Below are positions 32,597 to 40,441 of a stretch of DNA of 64,000 bases, piece by piece (position 1 is the first letter of the stretch; each line of letters starts with the position of its first letter). Under the pieces are notes generated by a model. It was given only the letters and a program-made list of their open reading frames with translations, had not been told where the DNA came from and made no database searches. The stretch is from the NCBI GenBank assembly GCA_020850755.1, contig JADZEB010000034.1, forward strand, positions 21,544 through 85,543, given 5' to 3'. The DNA is from Alphaproteobacteria bacterium. GTDB lineage: Bacteria > Pseudomonadota > Alphaproteobacteria > Acetobacterales > Acetobacteraceae. Both the position numbers and the translations under genes were made by a program.

Positions 32597-34399
32597 TTGC
32601 GCCCCCTGCCGCTAGGTCCCGCCGCCTTGCCCGACCGCCCGCCCCCGGACTCCTTGACGCTCCCGCCCGCGCCGCCGCCCGCGCAATTGCCCGTGCCCTT
32701 GCGCGATGCGCTGCGCGCCGCAGCCTCCCACCATGCCGCTGGGCGCTATCGCGAGGCGGTGGTCGTGCTCGGGGCGGCGCTGCCCGATTTTCCCGCCAGC
32801 TTCGACCTGCGCAACAATCTCGGCGTCTGCCTGCGTGCCGCCGGCGACATCGCCGCCGCCACCGAGCTGTTCGCGCGCCTGGTCGCCGACTTCCCCGACC
32901 GCGCCGAGGGCCACTACAATCGCGGCAATGCCGAAAGCGCCGCCGGGCGCCACGAGGCGGCGATCGAAAGCTTCCGGCGCGTGCTGGCGCTGGTGCCGCG
33001 CCATGCCGGCGCGCTCAACAATATGGGCCTTTCGCTCAACGCACTCCGCCGCCACGAGGAGGCGGCCCAAGCCTATGCCCGGTCCCTGGCGATCGACCCG
33101 GCGAACGCCGATTGCTGGACCAGCCTGGGCGCGGCCAGCAGCGAGGCGCGGCGCTTCGCCCTGGCGATCGCCTGCCATCGGCGCGCGCTGGCGATCCGCC
33201 CCGACCATCCGGCGGCGCGCACCAACCTGGTCTCCGCGCTGTTCGAGGCAGGCGCCTTCGACCAGGCCCTGGCCTTGGGCGATCGGTTCCTGGCCGGCAC
33301 GCCCGCGCCGGGCGCGGAAGCCGCGCGCGGGGTGCGCGCGGTGATGGGCCAGGCGCTGATCAGCAAGGGCGAGGTCGGGCGCGGGCTGGCGATGCTGGAG
33401 GCGGTGCTGGCCGAGGCGCCGGAGCATCTCTCGGCCGCGCTCGGGCGGGCGCGGGGGCTGCTGCTCGCGGGCGATCTCGCCGCCGGCTGGGCCGCCTATG
33501 CGGCGCGCTTCCGCCGCCCCGGCGCGCCGCGCATCCACACTCCCGCCCCGGCCTGGGACGGGCGCTTCGCCCCGGGCCTGCGCCTGCTGATCTGGGCCGA
33601 GCAGGGTGCGGGCGACATCATCCAGATGCTGCGCTACCTGCCGCTGCTGGTCCAACGCGGCATCCGCCCGATCCTGCGCCTGCCGGCGGGCCTGCGCGCC
33701 CTGGCCGAGAGCGTGGTCGGCATCGCGCCGGGCGATCTCGCCTTCGTCGCCGAGGATGCGGCCACGCCGCGCTTCGATGCGCACACGCCGATGCTCGACC
33801 TGCCGCGCCATTTCGCCACGACGCTGGCCAGCATCCCGGCCGCGACGCCCTATCTGCGCGCGCCCGACCCGGCCGAACGCGCGCGCGCCCTGGCGCTGGC
33901 GCCGGAGCTGCGCGCGGCGATCGCGCCTGCGCCCGGCATCCGTCGCGTCGGCATCGTCTGGGCCGGCAATCCGCGCCACGAGAACGACCGCAACCGCTCC
34001 GCCCCGCTGGAGCGGTTCCTGCCGCTCCTGGCGCTGCCGGGCTTGCGGCTGGTCTCGTTGCAGAAGGGCGCCGGCAGCGAGCAGCTCGCCGCGCTGGGTG
34101 CGGGCGCGCTGATCCCCGATCTCGGCGCGGCGCTGCACGACTATGCCGACACGGCGGCCATCCTGGCGGCGATCGACCTTGTCGTCAGCGTCGATACCTC
34201 GATCGTGCATCTGGCCGGCGCGCTCGGCCGTCCGGTCTGGACGCTTCTGCCGCACGCGCCGGACTGGCGCTGGCTGCTCGATCGCGCGGATACGCCCTGG
34301 TATCCCTCGATGCGGCTGTTCCGCCAGCCGCGCCCCGGCGCCTGGGGCGAGCTGTTCGCGGCGGTGGCGCAGGCGCTGGCCGCGGGGCGGCCTTCCTAG
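32597..34399 (+). CDS. Tetratricopeptide-repeat protein with GT9/heptosyltransferase-like C-terminal domain
   Basis: About 600 residues. The first 300 hold six or more TPR units (for example AEGHYNRGNAESAAGRHEAAI, AGALNNMGLSLNALRRHEEAA, ADCWTSLGAASSEARRFALA). The C-terminal 280 resemble glycosyltransferase family 9: LRLLIWAEQGAGDIIQMLRY, RRVGIVWAGNPRHENDRNRS, VVSVDTSIVHLAGALGRPVW. Such proteins are common in alphaproteobacteria, usually of unknown acceptor. The start is uncertain: no ATG is present in the early frame, and the TTG at 32597, only 14 bases after the tRNA, is the longest option; a TTG a few codons on is equally possible. It is the only glycosyltransferase-like chain builder in the window. 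Confidence 0.75.
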   Translation: MRPLPLGPAALPDRPPPDSLTLPPAPPPAQLPVPLRDALRAAASHHAAGRYREAVVVLGAALPDFPASFDLRNNLGVCLRAAGDIAAATELFARLVADFPDRAEGHYNRGNAESAAGRHEAAIESFRRVLALVPRHAGALNNMGLSLNALRRHEEAAQAYARSLAIDPANADCWTSLGAASSEARRFALAIACHRRALAIRPDHPAARTNLVSALFEAGAFDQALALGDRFLAGTPAPGAEAARGVRAVMGQALISKGEVGRGLAMLEAVLAEAPEHLSAALGRARGLLLAGDLAAGWAAYAARFRRPGAPRIHTPAPAWDGRFAPGLRLLIWAEQGAGDIIQMLRYLPLLVQRGIRPILRLPAGLRALAESVVGIAPGDLAFVAEDAATPRFDAHTPMLDLPRHFATTLASIPAATPYLRAPDPAERARALALAPELRAAIAPAPGIRRVGIVWAGNPRHENDRNRSAPLERFLPLLALPGLRLVSLQKGAGSEQLAALGAGALIPDLGAALHDYADTAAILAAIDLVVSVDTSIVHLAGALGRPVWTLLPHAPDWRWLLDRADTPWYPSMRLFRQPRPGAWGELFAAVAQALAAGRPS

Positions 34400-34509
34400 C
34401 GGAAACGCACGCCGCGATTGCCTCGCCCGTGCGGGGCGCTATGCTCCGCGCAAGGCCCGCGCCCGCAGAGGCGCCGAGAAATCGGGCTTCCCCGGAGGAG
34501 ACATCCAGC

Positions 34510-35532
34510 ATGCGCCGCCGTTCCTTCCTGTCCGCCACCCTTGGTGTGTCCACCGGCGCCGGGTTCGGCCTTGCCGCGCCCTCGCGCCTGCGCGCGCAGG
34601 CCCCCGCCCCCGCGCCCGCCTCCGCCTCTGCGCCCGAGCCCTGGCCGGTGCGCCCGGTGCGCATCGTCGTGCCCTTCGCCGCCGGCGGCCCGGTCGATAC
34701 GCCCGCGCGCGTGATCGCCGACCGGCTGAGCGAACGCTTCGGCAGCCCCTTCATCGTCGACAACCGCGCCGGGGCAGGCGGGGCGATCGGGGCGCAGTTC
34801 GTCGCCCAGGCGGCGCCCGATGGCGGCACGCTGCTGTTCACCAGCTCCTCGGTGGCGCTGGCGCCGACGCTGCAACCGAATGTCCGCTTCGACCCGATCA
34901 ACGACCTGACGCCGATCAGCCTGATCGCCGACATCCCGACCTCGGTCGTGGCGCGGCTGGACGGGCGCGTGAAAAGCCTCGGGGAACTGATCGCGCTGGC
35001 GCGGGCCAATCCCGGCTCGGTCAGCTTCGGCACCGGCGGCGTCGGTTCCTCGAACCATCTTGCCGGCTCGCTGCTCGCCAGCACGGCGCGGATCGACCTC
35101 CTGCATGTGCCCTATCGCGGCGTCGCCCCGGCCATGACCGCGCTCTATGCCGGCGATATCGACCTGGTCGTGTCCTCGACCGTGGAGACGGTTGGGCATT
35201 ATCGCCAGGGCCGCGTGCGCATGCTGACGGTGATGACGCCGCAGCGCCTGCCCGCCCTGCCCGACGTGCCGGCGGCGGCCGAGGTGCTGCCCGGCTTCGC
35301 CGCCACCAACTGGTTCGCGATGATGGCCCCGCGCGGCCTCGCCCCGGCCCTGGTGCAGCGCCTCTCGGCCGAGCTGATGCGCATGCGCGATTCGCCCGAG
35401 CTGCGCGCGCGCTTCGCCGATGCGGCGGTGGAGCCGACCATGTCGGCGCCCGCCGCGCTGGCCGAGCGGGTTGCCAGCGAGGTGCCGAAATGGCGCCGCG
35501 TGGTGTCCGAGATGGGCATCCGCGCGCAGTAG
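34510..35532 (+). CDS. Bug/TctC family tripartite tricarboxylate transporter binding protein
   Basis: A 340-residue periplasmic solute-binding protein. Signal peptide with twin arginines (MRRRSFLSATLGVSTGAG, LRAQ cleavage). The Bug fold: PVRIVVPFAAGGPVDTPARVIADRL, DNRAGAGGAIGAQFVAQAAPDG, FGTGGVGSSNHLAGSLLAS, HVPYRGVAPAMTALYAGDIDLV. It feeds TctAB-type membrane subunits, but none is in the window; such orphan binding proteins are abundant in Acetobacteraceae and Bordetella relatives. A GGAGGAGA site lies 9 bases before the ATG. Confidence 0.9.
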   Translation: MRRRSFLSATLGVSTGAGFGLAAPSRLRAQAPAPAPASASAPEPWPVRPVRIVVPFAAGGPVDTPARVIADRLSERFGSPFIVDNRAGAGGAIGAQFVAQAAPDGGTLLFTSSSVALAPTLQPNVRFDPINDLTPISLIADIPTSVVARLDGRVKSLGELIALARANPGSVSFGTGGVGSSNHLAGSLLASTARIDLLHVPYRGVAPAMTALYAGDIDLVVSSTVETVGHYRQGRVRMLTVMTPQRLPALPDVPAAAEVLPGFAATNWFAMMAPRGLAPALVQRLSAELMRMRDSPELRARFADAAVEPTMSAPAALAERVASEVPKWRRVVSEMGIRAQ

Positions 35533-36007
35533 GGCGGGGGCGCGGCGGGGCGGGGGCGCAGTAGGGCGCCGCGCCGCCGTCCTGCCGTTCAGCGCTCCAG
35601 GGCGCGGGCGGCGGCGCGGGCGGCGATCAGCCCGCCATTGATCGCCCTGGCATAGCCGCCCGAGATGGTGCAGGCCGAGGCGATCCAGAGCCCCGGCAGC
35701 CACGCCTGCGATGCCGGGTCGATGTGCGCATCAGGCCGCCATCGCGCCGGGGCGGGCTCGGTTCGGCTCCGATCATCCGAACGGGCATGGCTCTCCCCCG
35801 GCAGCCTCGAACTCGCGGGCAGGCAGGCCTGCCCTGAAGGAGTTGCGCTGCCGCCCCGCCGGAACAGACGCGGCTTCATGCAGTGCATTGAGCCCGTGGC
35901 GCGTGACAAAGCGCGCGCGGGGCCGCACCATCGCGCATCGCACCCGCCCGCCGCGCCCGAGTCGAATGTGCCGCACACGGACGCCGCCCCTGTTGGAACG
36001 CCCGCGC
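35533..36007. other. Gap with a gene remnant and a degenerate repeat (R6)
   Basis: 475 bases between two plus-strand genes. The left part holds the C-terminal remnant of an FAD oxidoreductase on the minus strand (see separate entry). At 35761-35790 GTTCGG and CCGAAC flank CTCCGATCAT and are followed by GGGCATGG, recognisable as a degenerate hairpin-B of the dispersed repeat family. The rest shows nothing I can name. Confidence 0.5.
35589..35724 (-). pseudogene. C-terminal remnant of an FAD-dependent oxidoreductase
   Basis: The last 45 codons of a minus-strand frame read AWLPGLWIASACTISGG and YARAINGGLIAARAAARAL before the stop. This is the FAD-binding end (G-L-W-x-A-x-x-x-x-x-G-G-x-x-x-A-I-x-x-G-x-x-A-A) found at the C-terminus of phytoene-desaturase/amine-oxidase-type flavoproteins. 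No upstream part of such a protein is present; coding resemblance stops around 35725, just before the degenerate repeat R6. It is therefore a truncated gene. Which member of the superfamily it came from is not decidable. Confidence 0.6.
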
Positions 36008-36988
36008 ATGACCCCGCTGTTGCGCACGCACCCTGTCCGCGCCCGGTTCCGGGCATGGCCGCGCCCTGCCTGGCGGCTCGCCCGCCTCCTCCCTTCGGTC
36101 GGGCTCCTGACCGCGCTGCTGGCCGGGCTGCCGGTCGCCCTGTTCGCCCCCGCGCCCGCCGCTGCCCAGCGCGAGCCGAGCCAGACCGCGCTGCGCTTCG
36201 CCGCCGTGCGCCAGCCTTCGGCCGGGCTGGCGCAGGTGATCGGCAAGCCCACCGCCGGCTGCATCGCCGGCGCCGTCGCCCTGCCGCATGAGGGCCCGGG
36301 CTACCAGGTGGTGCGCATCAGCCGCAACCGCTTCTACGGCCACCCCGTGACCATCGATTTCGTGCACGCCCTCGGCCGCGCCGCGCGCGAGGCGGGGCTG
36401 CCCGCCCTCTATGTCGGCGACCTGTCGCAGCCGCGCGGCGGGCCGATGACCTTCGGCCATGCCAGCCACCAGAGCGGACTGGACGCCGATATCTGGTTCA
36501 CGCTCGCGCCCAAGCCCAACCTGCCGGCGGCGGCGCGGGAAAGCTTCGCCTCGCCCTCGCTGGTCAGGCCTGACCAGATGGCGGTCGATCGCGCGCAATG
36601 GCGCCCGGCCCACGCCGCCCTGCTGCGGCTGGCCGCGACCCGGCCCGGGGTGGACCGCGTGCTGGTGCACCCGGCGATCAAGCAGGAGCTTTGCCGCACC
36701 GTGACCGGCGACCGTTCCTGGCTGCGCCGGGTGCGGCCCTGGTACGGGCACAATTCCCACTTCCATGTCCGCATGCGCTGTCCCGGCGACAGCCCGGACT
36801 GCGAAGCCTTCCCCGAGGCCCCGGCGGGCGATGGCTGCGACCGCAGCCTGGAATGGTGGTTCACCGAGGCGTTCCGCCCCCGGCCCCGTCCGCGCCCGCC
36901 GGCCACGCCTCCGCGCCCGCGCGAGCCGATCCTGCCGGTCGCCTGCGAGGCGGTGCTGGGCGCCGCGAACGCCAGCCTGCGGCGGTAG
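36008..36988 (+). CDS. mepA: MepA, penicillin-insensitive murein endopeptidase
   Basis: A 326-residue LAS-type zinc peptidase (family M74) that cuts D-alanyl-meso-DAP cross-links in peptidoglycan. A signal peptide (hydrophobic 24-48, PAAAQ at about 54) sends it to the periplasm. Zinc ligands: H154 and D161 in HASHQSGLDADIW and H253 in YGHNSHFHVR, with the same 7-residue spacing as in E. coli MepA; H251 is the adjacent catalytic histidine. The C-terminus is Pro/Arg-rich. The TAG stop lies inside repeat R4. It is followed by two other peptidoglycan enzymes. Confidence 0.92.
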   Translation: MTPLLRTHPVRARFRAWPRPAWRLARLLPSVGLLTALLAGLPVALFAPAPAAAQREPSQTALRFAAVRQPSAGLAQVIGKPTAGCIAGAVALPHEGPGYQVVRISRNRFYGHPVTIDFVHALGRAAREAGLPALYVGDLSQPRGGPMTFGHASHQSGLDADIWFTLAPKPNLPAAARESFASPSLVRPDQMAVDRAQWRPAHAALLRLAATRPGVDRVLVHPAIKQELCRTVTGDRSWLRRVRPWYGHNSHFHVRMRCPGDSPDCEAFPEAPAGDGCDRSLEWWFTEAFRPRPRPRPPATPPRPREPILPVACEAVLGAANASLRR

Positions 36989-37052
36989 GGCAGGTTCCGT
37001 TCGGGCCGGATCAGCCGGACGGAACTCGTGCCCTGGAAACGGACGCCGCTCC
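36986..37052 (-). repeat. Two-hairpin dispersed repeat, copy R4 (truncated)
   Basis: Starts as TAGGGC in the mepA stop codon. Hairpin B arms GTTCCGTTCGG (36994-37004) and CCGGACGGAAC (37015-37025). Hairpin A is nearly gone; only GGACGCCGCTCC at the end remains. Confidence 0.75.
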
Positions 37053-37308
37053 AGCCGGGGACCGCGCGACACCGACCCGGCCCGGCCCGGCAATCACGGG
37101 TCCGGCAACCACGCGTTAGGCCCGTTTCGTGCATTCTGCGGACATGCACAGCGTGGTGCGACGTGCGGCCCGACCCGCGCATGTTGCATTCAAGCAACAG
37201 GTGTGGCGCCAACATGCCTCTAACCTAGCCGTGACTGGAATTTTTCGCGCCCAAGTGCATTGTATCAATCAGGGCTGCAATGCCCGCCGGGAACTGCTCG
37301 CAGGGAAC
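36989..37308. other. Leader region of the L,D-transpeptidase gene
   Basis: 320 bases: repeat R4 first, then a lower-GC stretch (37120-37290). In it GCATGTTG (37179-37186) can pair with CAACATGC (37210-37217), or its inner part TGTTGC with GCAACA (37194-37199), so two mutually exclusive hairpins are possible. No promoter is certain. An in-frame extension of the next gene covers part of this region but looks non-coding. Confidence 0.45.
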
Positions 37309-38955
37309 ATGACGATGTGGGGCCATGAGGACATGCCGCGCCTGTCGCGGCGGCAGGCTTTGCGGTTGGGTGGCGGTGCGGCGGCGCTTCTGGCCGTCGC
37401 CTTCGGCGGTAACCCGGCGCGCGCGCAGGCCGTGTCCCAGCCCGGCTCTGGCGCCGCGCTGACCGATCCGGTCGCCCGCTTCTTCGATGCGCGCGGCGGG
37501 GCGGCCGCCTTCGTCTCGCCCACGGGCTTCACCCCGGCCGGGCAGGCGCTGATCGCGCGCCTGCGTCGCGCCGCCGAGGACGGGCTCGACCCCGCCTACT
37601 ATGCCATTCCCGATCCGGCCGCCGCCTTCGCCGATGCCGATGCCGCCCGCCGCGCCGACTGGGCGCTGGCCCGCGCCGCTGCGAGCTTCATCGCCGACCT
37701 GGCCGGCGGGCGTGTGCGCAGCCTGCCCAACCGCCCCGACATTCTGCGCGCCCCGCTCACCTTCGACATGGCCGAGGCGCTCGGCCGCATCGCCGCCTCG
37801 GCCGATCCGGCCATGGCGGTGGACGGCTTCCAGCCGACCGACGCGGCCTATCGCGCCCTACGCGCCGAGCTTGCCCGCCTGCGCAGCCAGACCATGGCCG
37901 GCGCCACCGAGATCCGCCGTATCCCGGCCGGGCCCACCATCGATCCCGGCCAGCGCAATCCGCGCGTCGCCATCCTGCGCGAGCGGCTGGCCGCCGCTGG
38001 CTTCCAGCTCGCCTCGGCCGAGGCGAGCGACCACTACGACCCCGATCTGGTCGCGGCGGTGAAGCGCTTCCAGGCGCAGAACGGCCTCAATGCCGATGGC
38101 CGCCTCGGCCGCGGCACGGTGCAGGCGCTGAACGAGGGCCCCTCCGATCGCATCAACCAGATCCGCGTGGCGATGGACATGCGCCGCTCGCTGGTGCCGG
38201 ACGAGGCGGTGTCGGTCGAGGTCAACGTCCCTGAATATCGCCTGCGCGTCACCGAAAGCGGCCGCGTCACGCTGGACATGGCGGTGGTGGTGGGCCGGCC
38301 CGGCCGCGCCACGCCGATGCTGCGCACGCGCCTGACCCACGCCCTGTTCAACCCGCCCTGGGGCGTGCCGGAAAAGCTCGCGCGCGAGGACCTGTTGCCG
38401 CGCTTCCGCCGCGACCCGCAGGCCATGGCCGAACGCGGCTTCCGCGTCTTCCAGCGCGTCGAGGGCCAGGTGGTCGAGGTCGATCCGCGCACGGTGGACT
38501 GGACCCAGGTCAACCAGCGCGCTTTCCCCTATTACGTGCGCCAGAATCCCGGCGCGGCGAACGCGCTCGGCCGGCTGCGGCTGACCATGCCCAACCGCGA
38601 CGACATCTTCATGCACGACACGCCGGACAGGCACTACTTCCGGCGCGAGATGCGCGCCTACAGCTCGGGCTGCATCCGGCTCGAGAAGCCGATCGAGCTG
38701 ACCGCCTTCCTGCTCGCCAGCAATCCCGGCTGGGGCCGCGAGCGGATCGAGGCGGCGATCGAGCGGCGCGGCACCGCCGGCGTGCCGGCGCAGCGCACGA
38801 TCCAGACCGTGATCGCCTATCGCACCGTCGTGGTGGGCGCGGATGGGCGCGTCACCTACTGGCGCGACATCTACAATCTCGACCACGCCTATCTGCGCGC
38901 GATGGATGCGCAGCGCCGCCCGGTGGGCGCCGAGACGCAGCTCGCCGCGCGCTAG
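37309..38955 (+). CDS. L,D-transpeptidase of the YcbB/LdtD type
   Basis: A 548-residue secreted enzyme that makes 3-3 cross-links in peptidoglycan. Twin-arginine-like signal (LSRRQALRLGGGAAALLAVAF, ARAQ cleavage at about 40). Domains: scaffold (60-220), peptidoglycan-binding domain (AILRERLAAAGFQ to VKRFQAQNGLNADGRLGRGTVQALN), YkuD catalytic domain with IFMHDTP, and SSGCIRLE holding nucleophile C455. Three ATGs are close together (37309, 37315, 37333); 37309 is preferred because 37333 has its purine stretch only two bases upstream. The TAG stop lies inside repeat R5. Confidence 0.9.
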   Translation: MTMWGHEDMPRLSRRQALRLGGGAAALLAVAFGGNPARAQAVSQPGSGAALTDPVARFFDARGGAAAFVSPTGFTPAGQALIARLRRAAEDGLDPAYYAIPDPAAAFADADAARRADWALARAAASFIADLAGGRVRSLPNRPDILRAPLTFDMAEALGRIAASADPAMAVDGFQPTDAAYRALRAELARLRSQTMAGATEIRRIPAGPTIDPGQRNPRVAILRERLAAAGFQLASAEASDHYDPDLVAAVKRFQAQNGLNADGRLGRGTVQALNEGPSDRINQIRVAMDMRRSLVPDEAVSVEVNVPEYRLRVTESGRVTLDMAVVVGRPGRATPMLRTRLTHALFNPPWGVPEKLAREDLLPRFRRDPQAMAERGFRVFQRVEGQVVEVDPRTVDWTQVNQRAFPYYVRQNPGAANALGRLRLTMPNRDDIFMHDTPDRHYFRREMRAYSSGCIRLEKPIELTAFLLASNPGWGRERIEAAIERRGTAGVPAQRTIQTVIAYRTVVVGADGRVTYWRDIYNLDHAYLRAMDAQRRPVGAETQLAAR

Positions 38956-39079
38956 TGCACGTTCCGCTCGGCTTCGATCGGCCGAACGGAAGTCGAGCCC
39001 GAGAAACCTGAGGTTCGCGAGCAGCCTGATTCGATCCGGCGGAGCCGCGCTGCGGGTCCAACAGGTCGGGCGCTGCTCC
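38953..39079 (-). repeat. Two-hairpin dispersed repeat, copy R5 (inverted relative to R1)
   Basis: Starts as TAGTGC in the stop codon of the transpeptidase. Hairpin B arms GTTCCGCTCGGC (38961-38972) and GCCGAACGGAA (38981-38991), linker GAGCCCGAGAAACCTGAGG, then a worn hairpin A ending in GGGCGCTGCTCC. The linker matches the reverse complement of the R1 linker closely. Confidence 0.85.
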
Positions 39080-39645
39080 AGCCGGGACTGGTCCCGCCCC
39101 GCTTCGCGCGCCGGGCGGATACCGCGCCGGCCCCTGGTCAGCCAGCCTTCGGTCGAGCGCACCGCAGCGCGGTCCATCCCGGGCGAGCCACCCGGCGGAT
39201 CGCCCGGCACGGACGGGGCGCCGGATCAGGTTCCTGGCGGCGCGATCGGGCGAGACAGGGTGCGCGCAGGATCAGGATCATGCCCCTGTCGCGCCGCGGC
39301 CCGACGCGGTCCGTGCCATGGCGCATCGACGCCCGATGGCGGCGCGCGGCCGGCCGGTCCGGAGCTGTCGGTCATGGCCGGGGCGCATCCGGCTGCCGCC
39401 CCGCCCCGCGCGCGCGTCTTGGCCATATTCCTGCCCAGATTAACCATCAGTAAGCTTTTGGCGCTGCTCACGATTCCGGCTTGATCCCGGGCCGGCATCG
39501 GGCTAGGTAGCGCTCTGTCCGATCCACGGCTGGAACCCTTTTTCTGGTCGTCGCCGCGTGCGTCCGCCTTGTGGGTGGTGGGGGTGCGCTCAGGATCGGC
39601 TTCCGACGACGGCTCGCAACCAACCGAGGAAGGATTACGCGGCGC
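38956..39645. other. Gene-free gap, 690 bases
   Basis: After repeat R5 the sequence 39080-39420 is GC-rich without a credible gene. From 39420 to 39480 it is A/T-richer (TTAACCATCAGTAAGC), which may be the promoter area of the DUF882 gene, but no -35/-10 pair is clear. A GAGGAAGG ribosome site at 39626-39633 serves that gene. Confidence 0.5.
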
Positions 39646-40359
39646 ATGATTTTGCCAAGCACGATTCAAGCGTCCCCGGAAGCCGAGGACGAGTTCTGCG
39701 ATTGCCCGGCCTGTGCGCTCGGGCGGCGCGATGTGGTCCGGTTCGCTGCAACCTTCGTTTGTGCCGCCGTCGGTGCGGCGGCGCTGTCCAGCCCCGCCTT
39801 CGCCGCGCTGGACGAGGTCGACCCGCCCGCCGAATTCGATCCGGACGAGCTTCTGGCCGAGGCGCCGCGCGACCTGGAGGAAACCGAGCAGCTTGCCGCC
39901 GTGCCGCGCACCCGCGTGCGCCGTCTGCGCCTGCACAATGTCAACACCAACGAGGTGTTCGACGATGTCTATTGGCGCAATGGCCGCTATGTCGGGCGCT
40001 CGCTGCAAAGGCTGAACGTGCTGCTGCGCGACCATCGCGCCCGGCGCGCCACGCGCATGGACCCGCGCCTGTTCGACCTGCTCTGGACGGTGCAGCGTCG
40101 GCTCGGGGCGAACGGCGAGTATCGGGTCGTGTCCGCCTATCGCTCGCCGGAAACCAATGCCGCCCGCCGGCGCGCATCGCGTCGGGTCGCGCGCAACAGC
40201 ATGCACATGTACGGCAAGGCGATGGACGTGGCCCTGCCGGGACGCAGCGCCGAGGGCATCGCCCGGCTGGCCGCCACCATGCGGCTCGGTGGTGTCGGGC
40301 TCTATCGCCGCGACGGCTTCGTGCATCTCGACACCGGCCCGCCGCGCCGCTGGTCCTGA
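39646..40359 (+). CDS. DUF882 (YcbK-like, peptidase M15 fold) murein hydrolase
   Basis: A 237-residue Tat-type exported peptidase. Signal: GRRDVVRFAATFVCAAVGAA. The catalytic domain carries zinc ligands H187 and D194 (NSMHMYGKAMDV) and H227 (FVHLDTG), with SAYRSPETN before them. It resembles E. coli YcbK/MepK, an endopeptidase of 3-3 cross-links, in keeping with the L,D-transpeptidase upstream (ycbB-ycbK order as in E. coli). Odd: the cytosolic n-region before the twin arginines is long and holds FCDCPAC, three closely spaced cysteines. Confidence 0.88.
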   Translation: MILPSTIQASPEAEDEFCDCPACALGRRDVVRFAATFVCAAVGAAALSSPAFAALDEVDPPAEFDPDELLAEAPRDLEETEQLAAVPRTRVRRLRLHNVNTNEVFDDVYWRNGRYVGRSLQRLNVLLRDHRARRATRMDPRLFDLLWTVQRRLGANGEYRVVSAYRSPETNAARRRASRRVARNSMHMYGKAMDVALPGRSAEGIARLAATMRLGGVGLYRRDGFVHLDTGPPRRWS

Positions 40360-40385
40360 GGCCAGGCGGACCTGGGAGAACAAGG

Positions 40386-40417
40386 CGGGGCGGCAGCGAT
40401 GCCGCCCCGTTTGATTT
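40386..40417 (+). terminator. Intrinsic terminator after the DUF882 gene
   Basis: A perfect 10-bp stem, CGGGGCGGCA with TGCCGCCCCG, closes a GCGA tetraloop (40386-40409) and is followed by TTTGATTT. Confidence 0.9.
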
Positions 40418-40441
40418 CGGACGCTGCCCGCTGTCTGTCCG

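Noticed and set aside
37129..37308. N-terminal extension of the L,D-transpeptidase by 60 codons
   Set aside because: The extension has no signal-peptide character, overlaps leader hairpins and would bury the twin-arginine signal.
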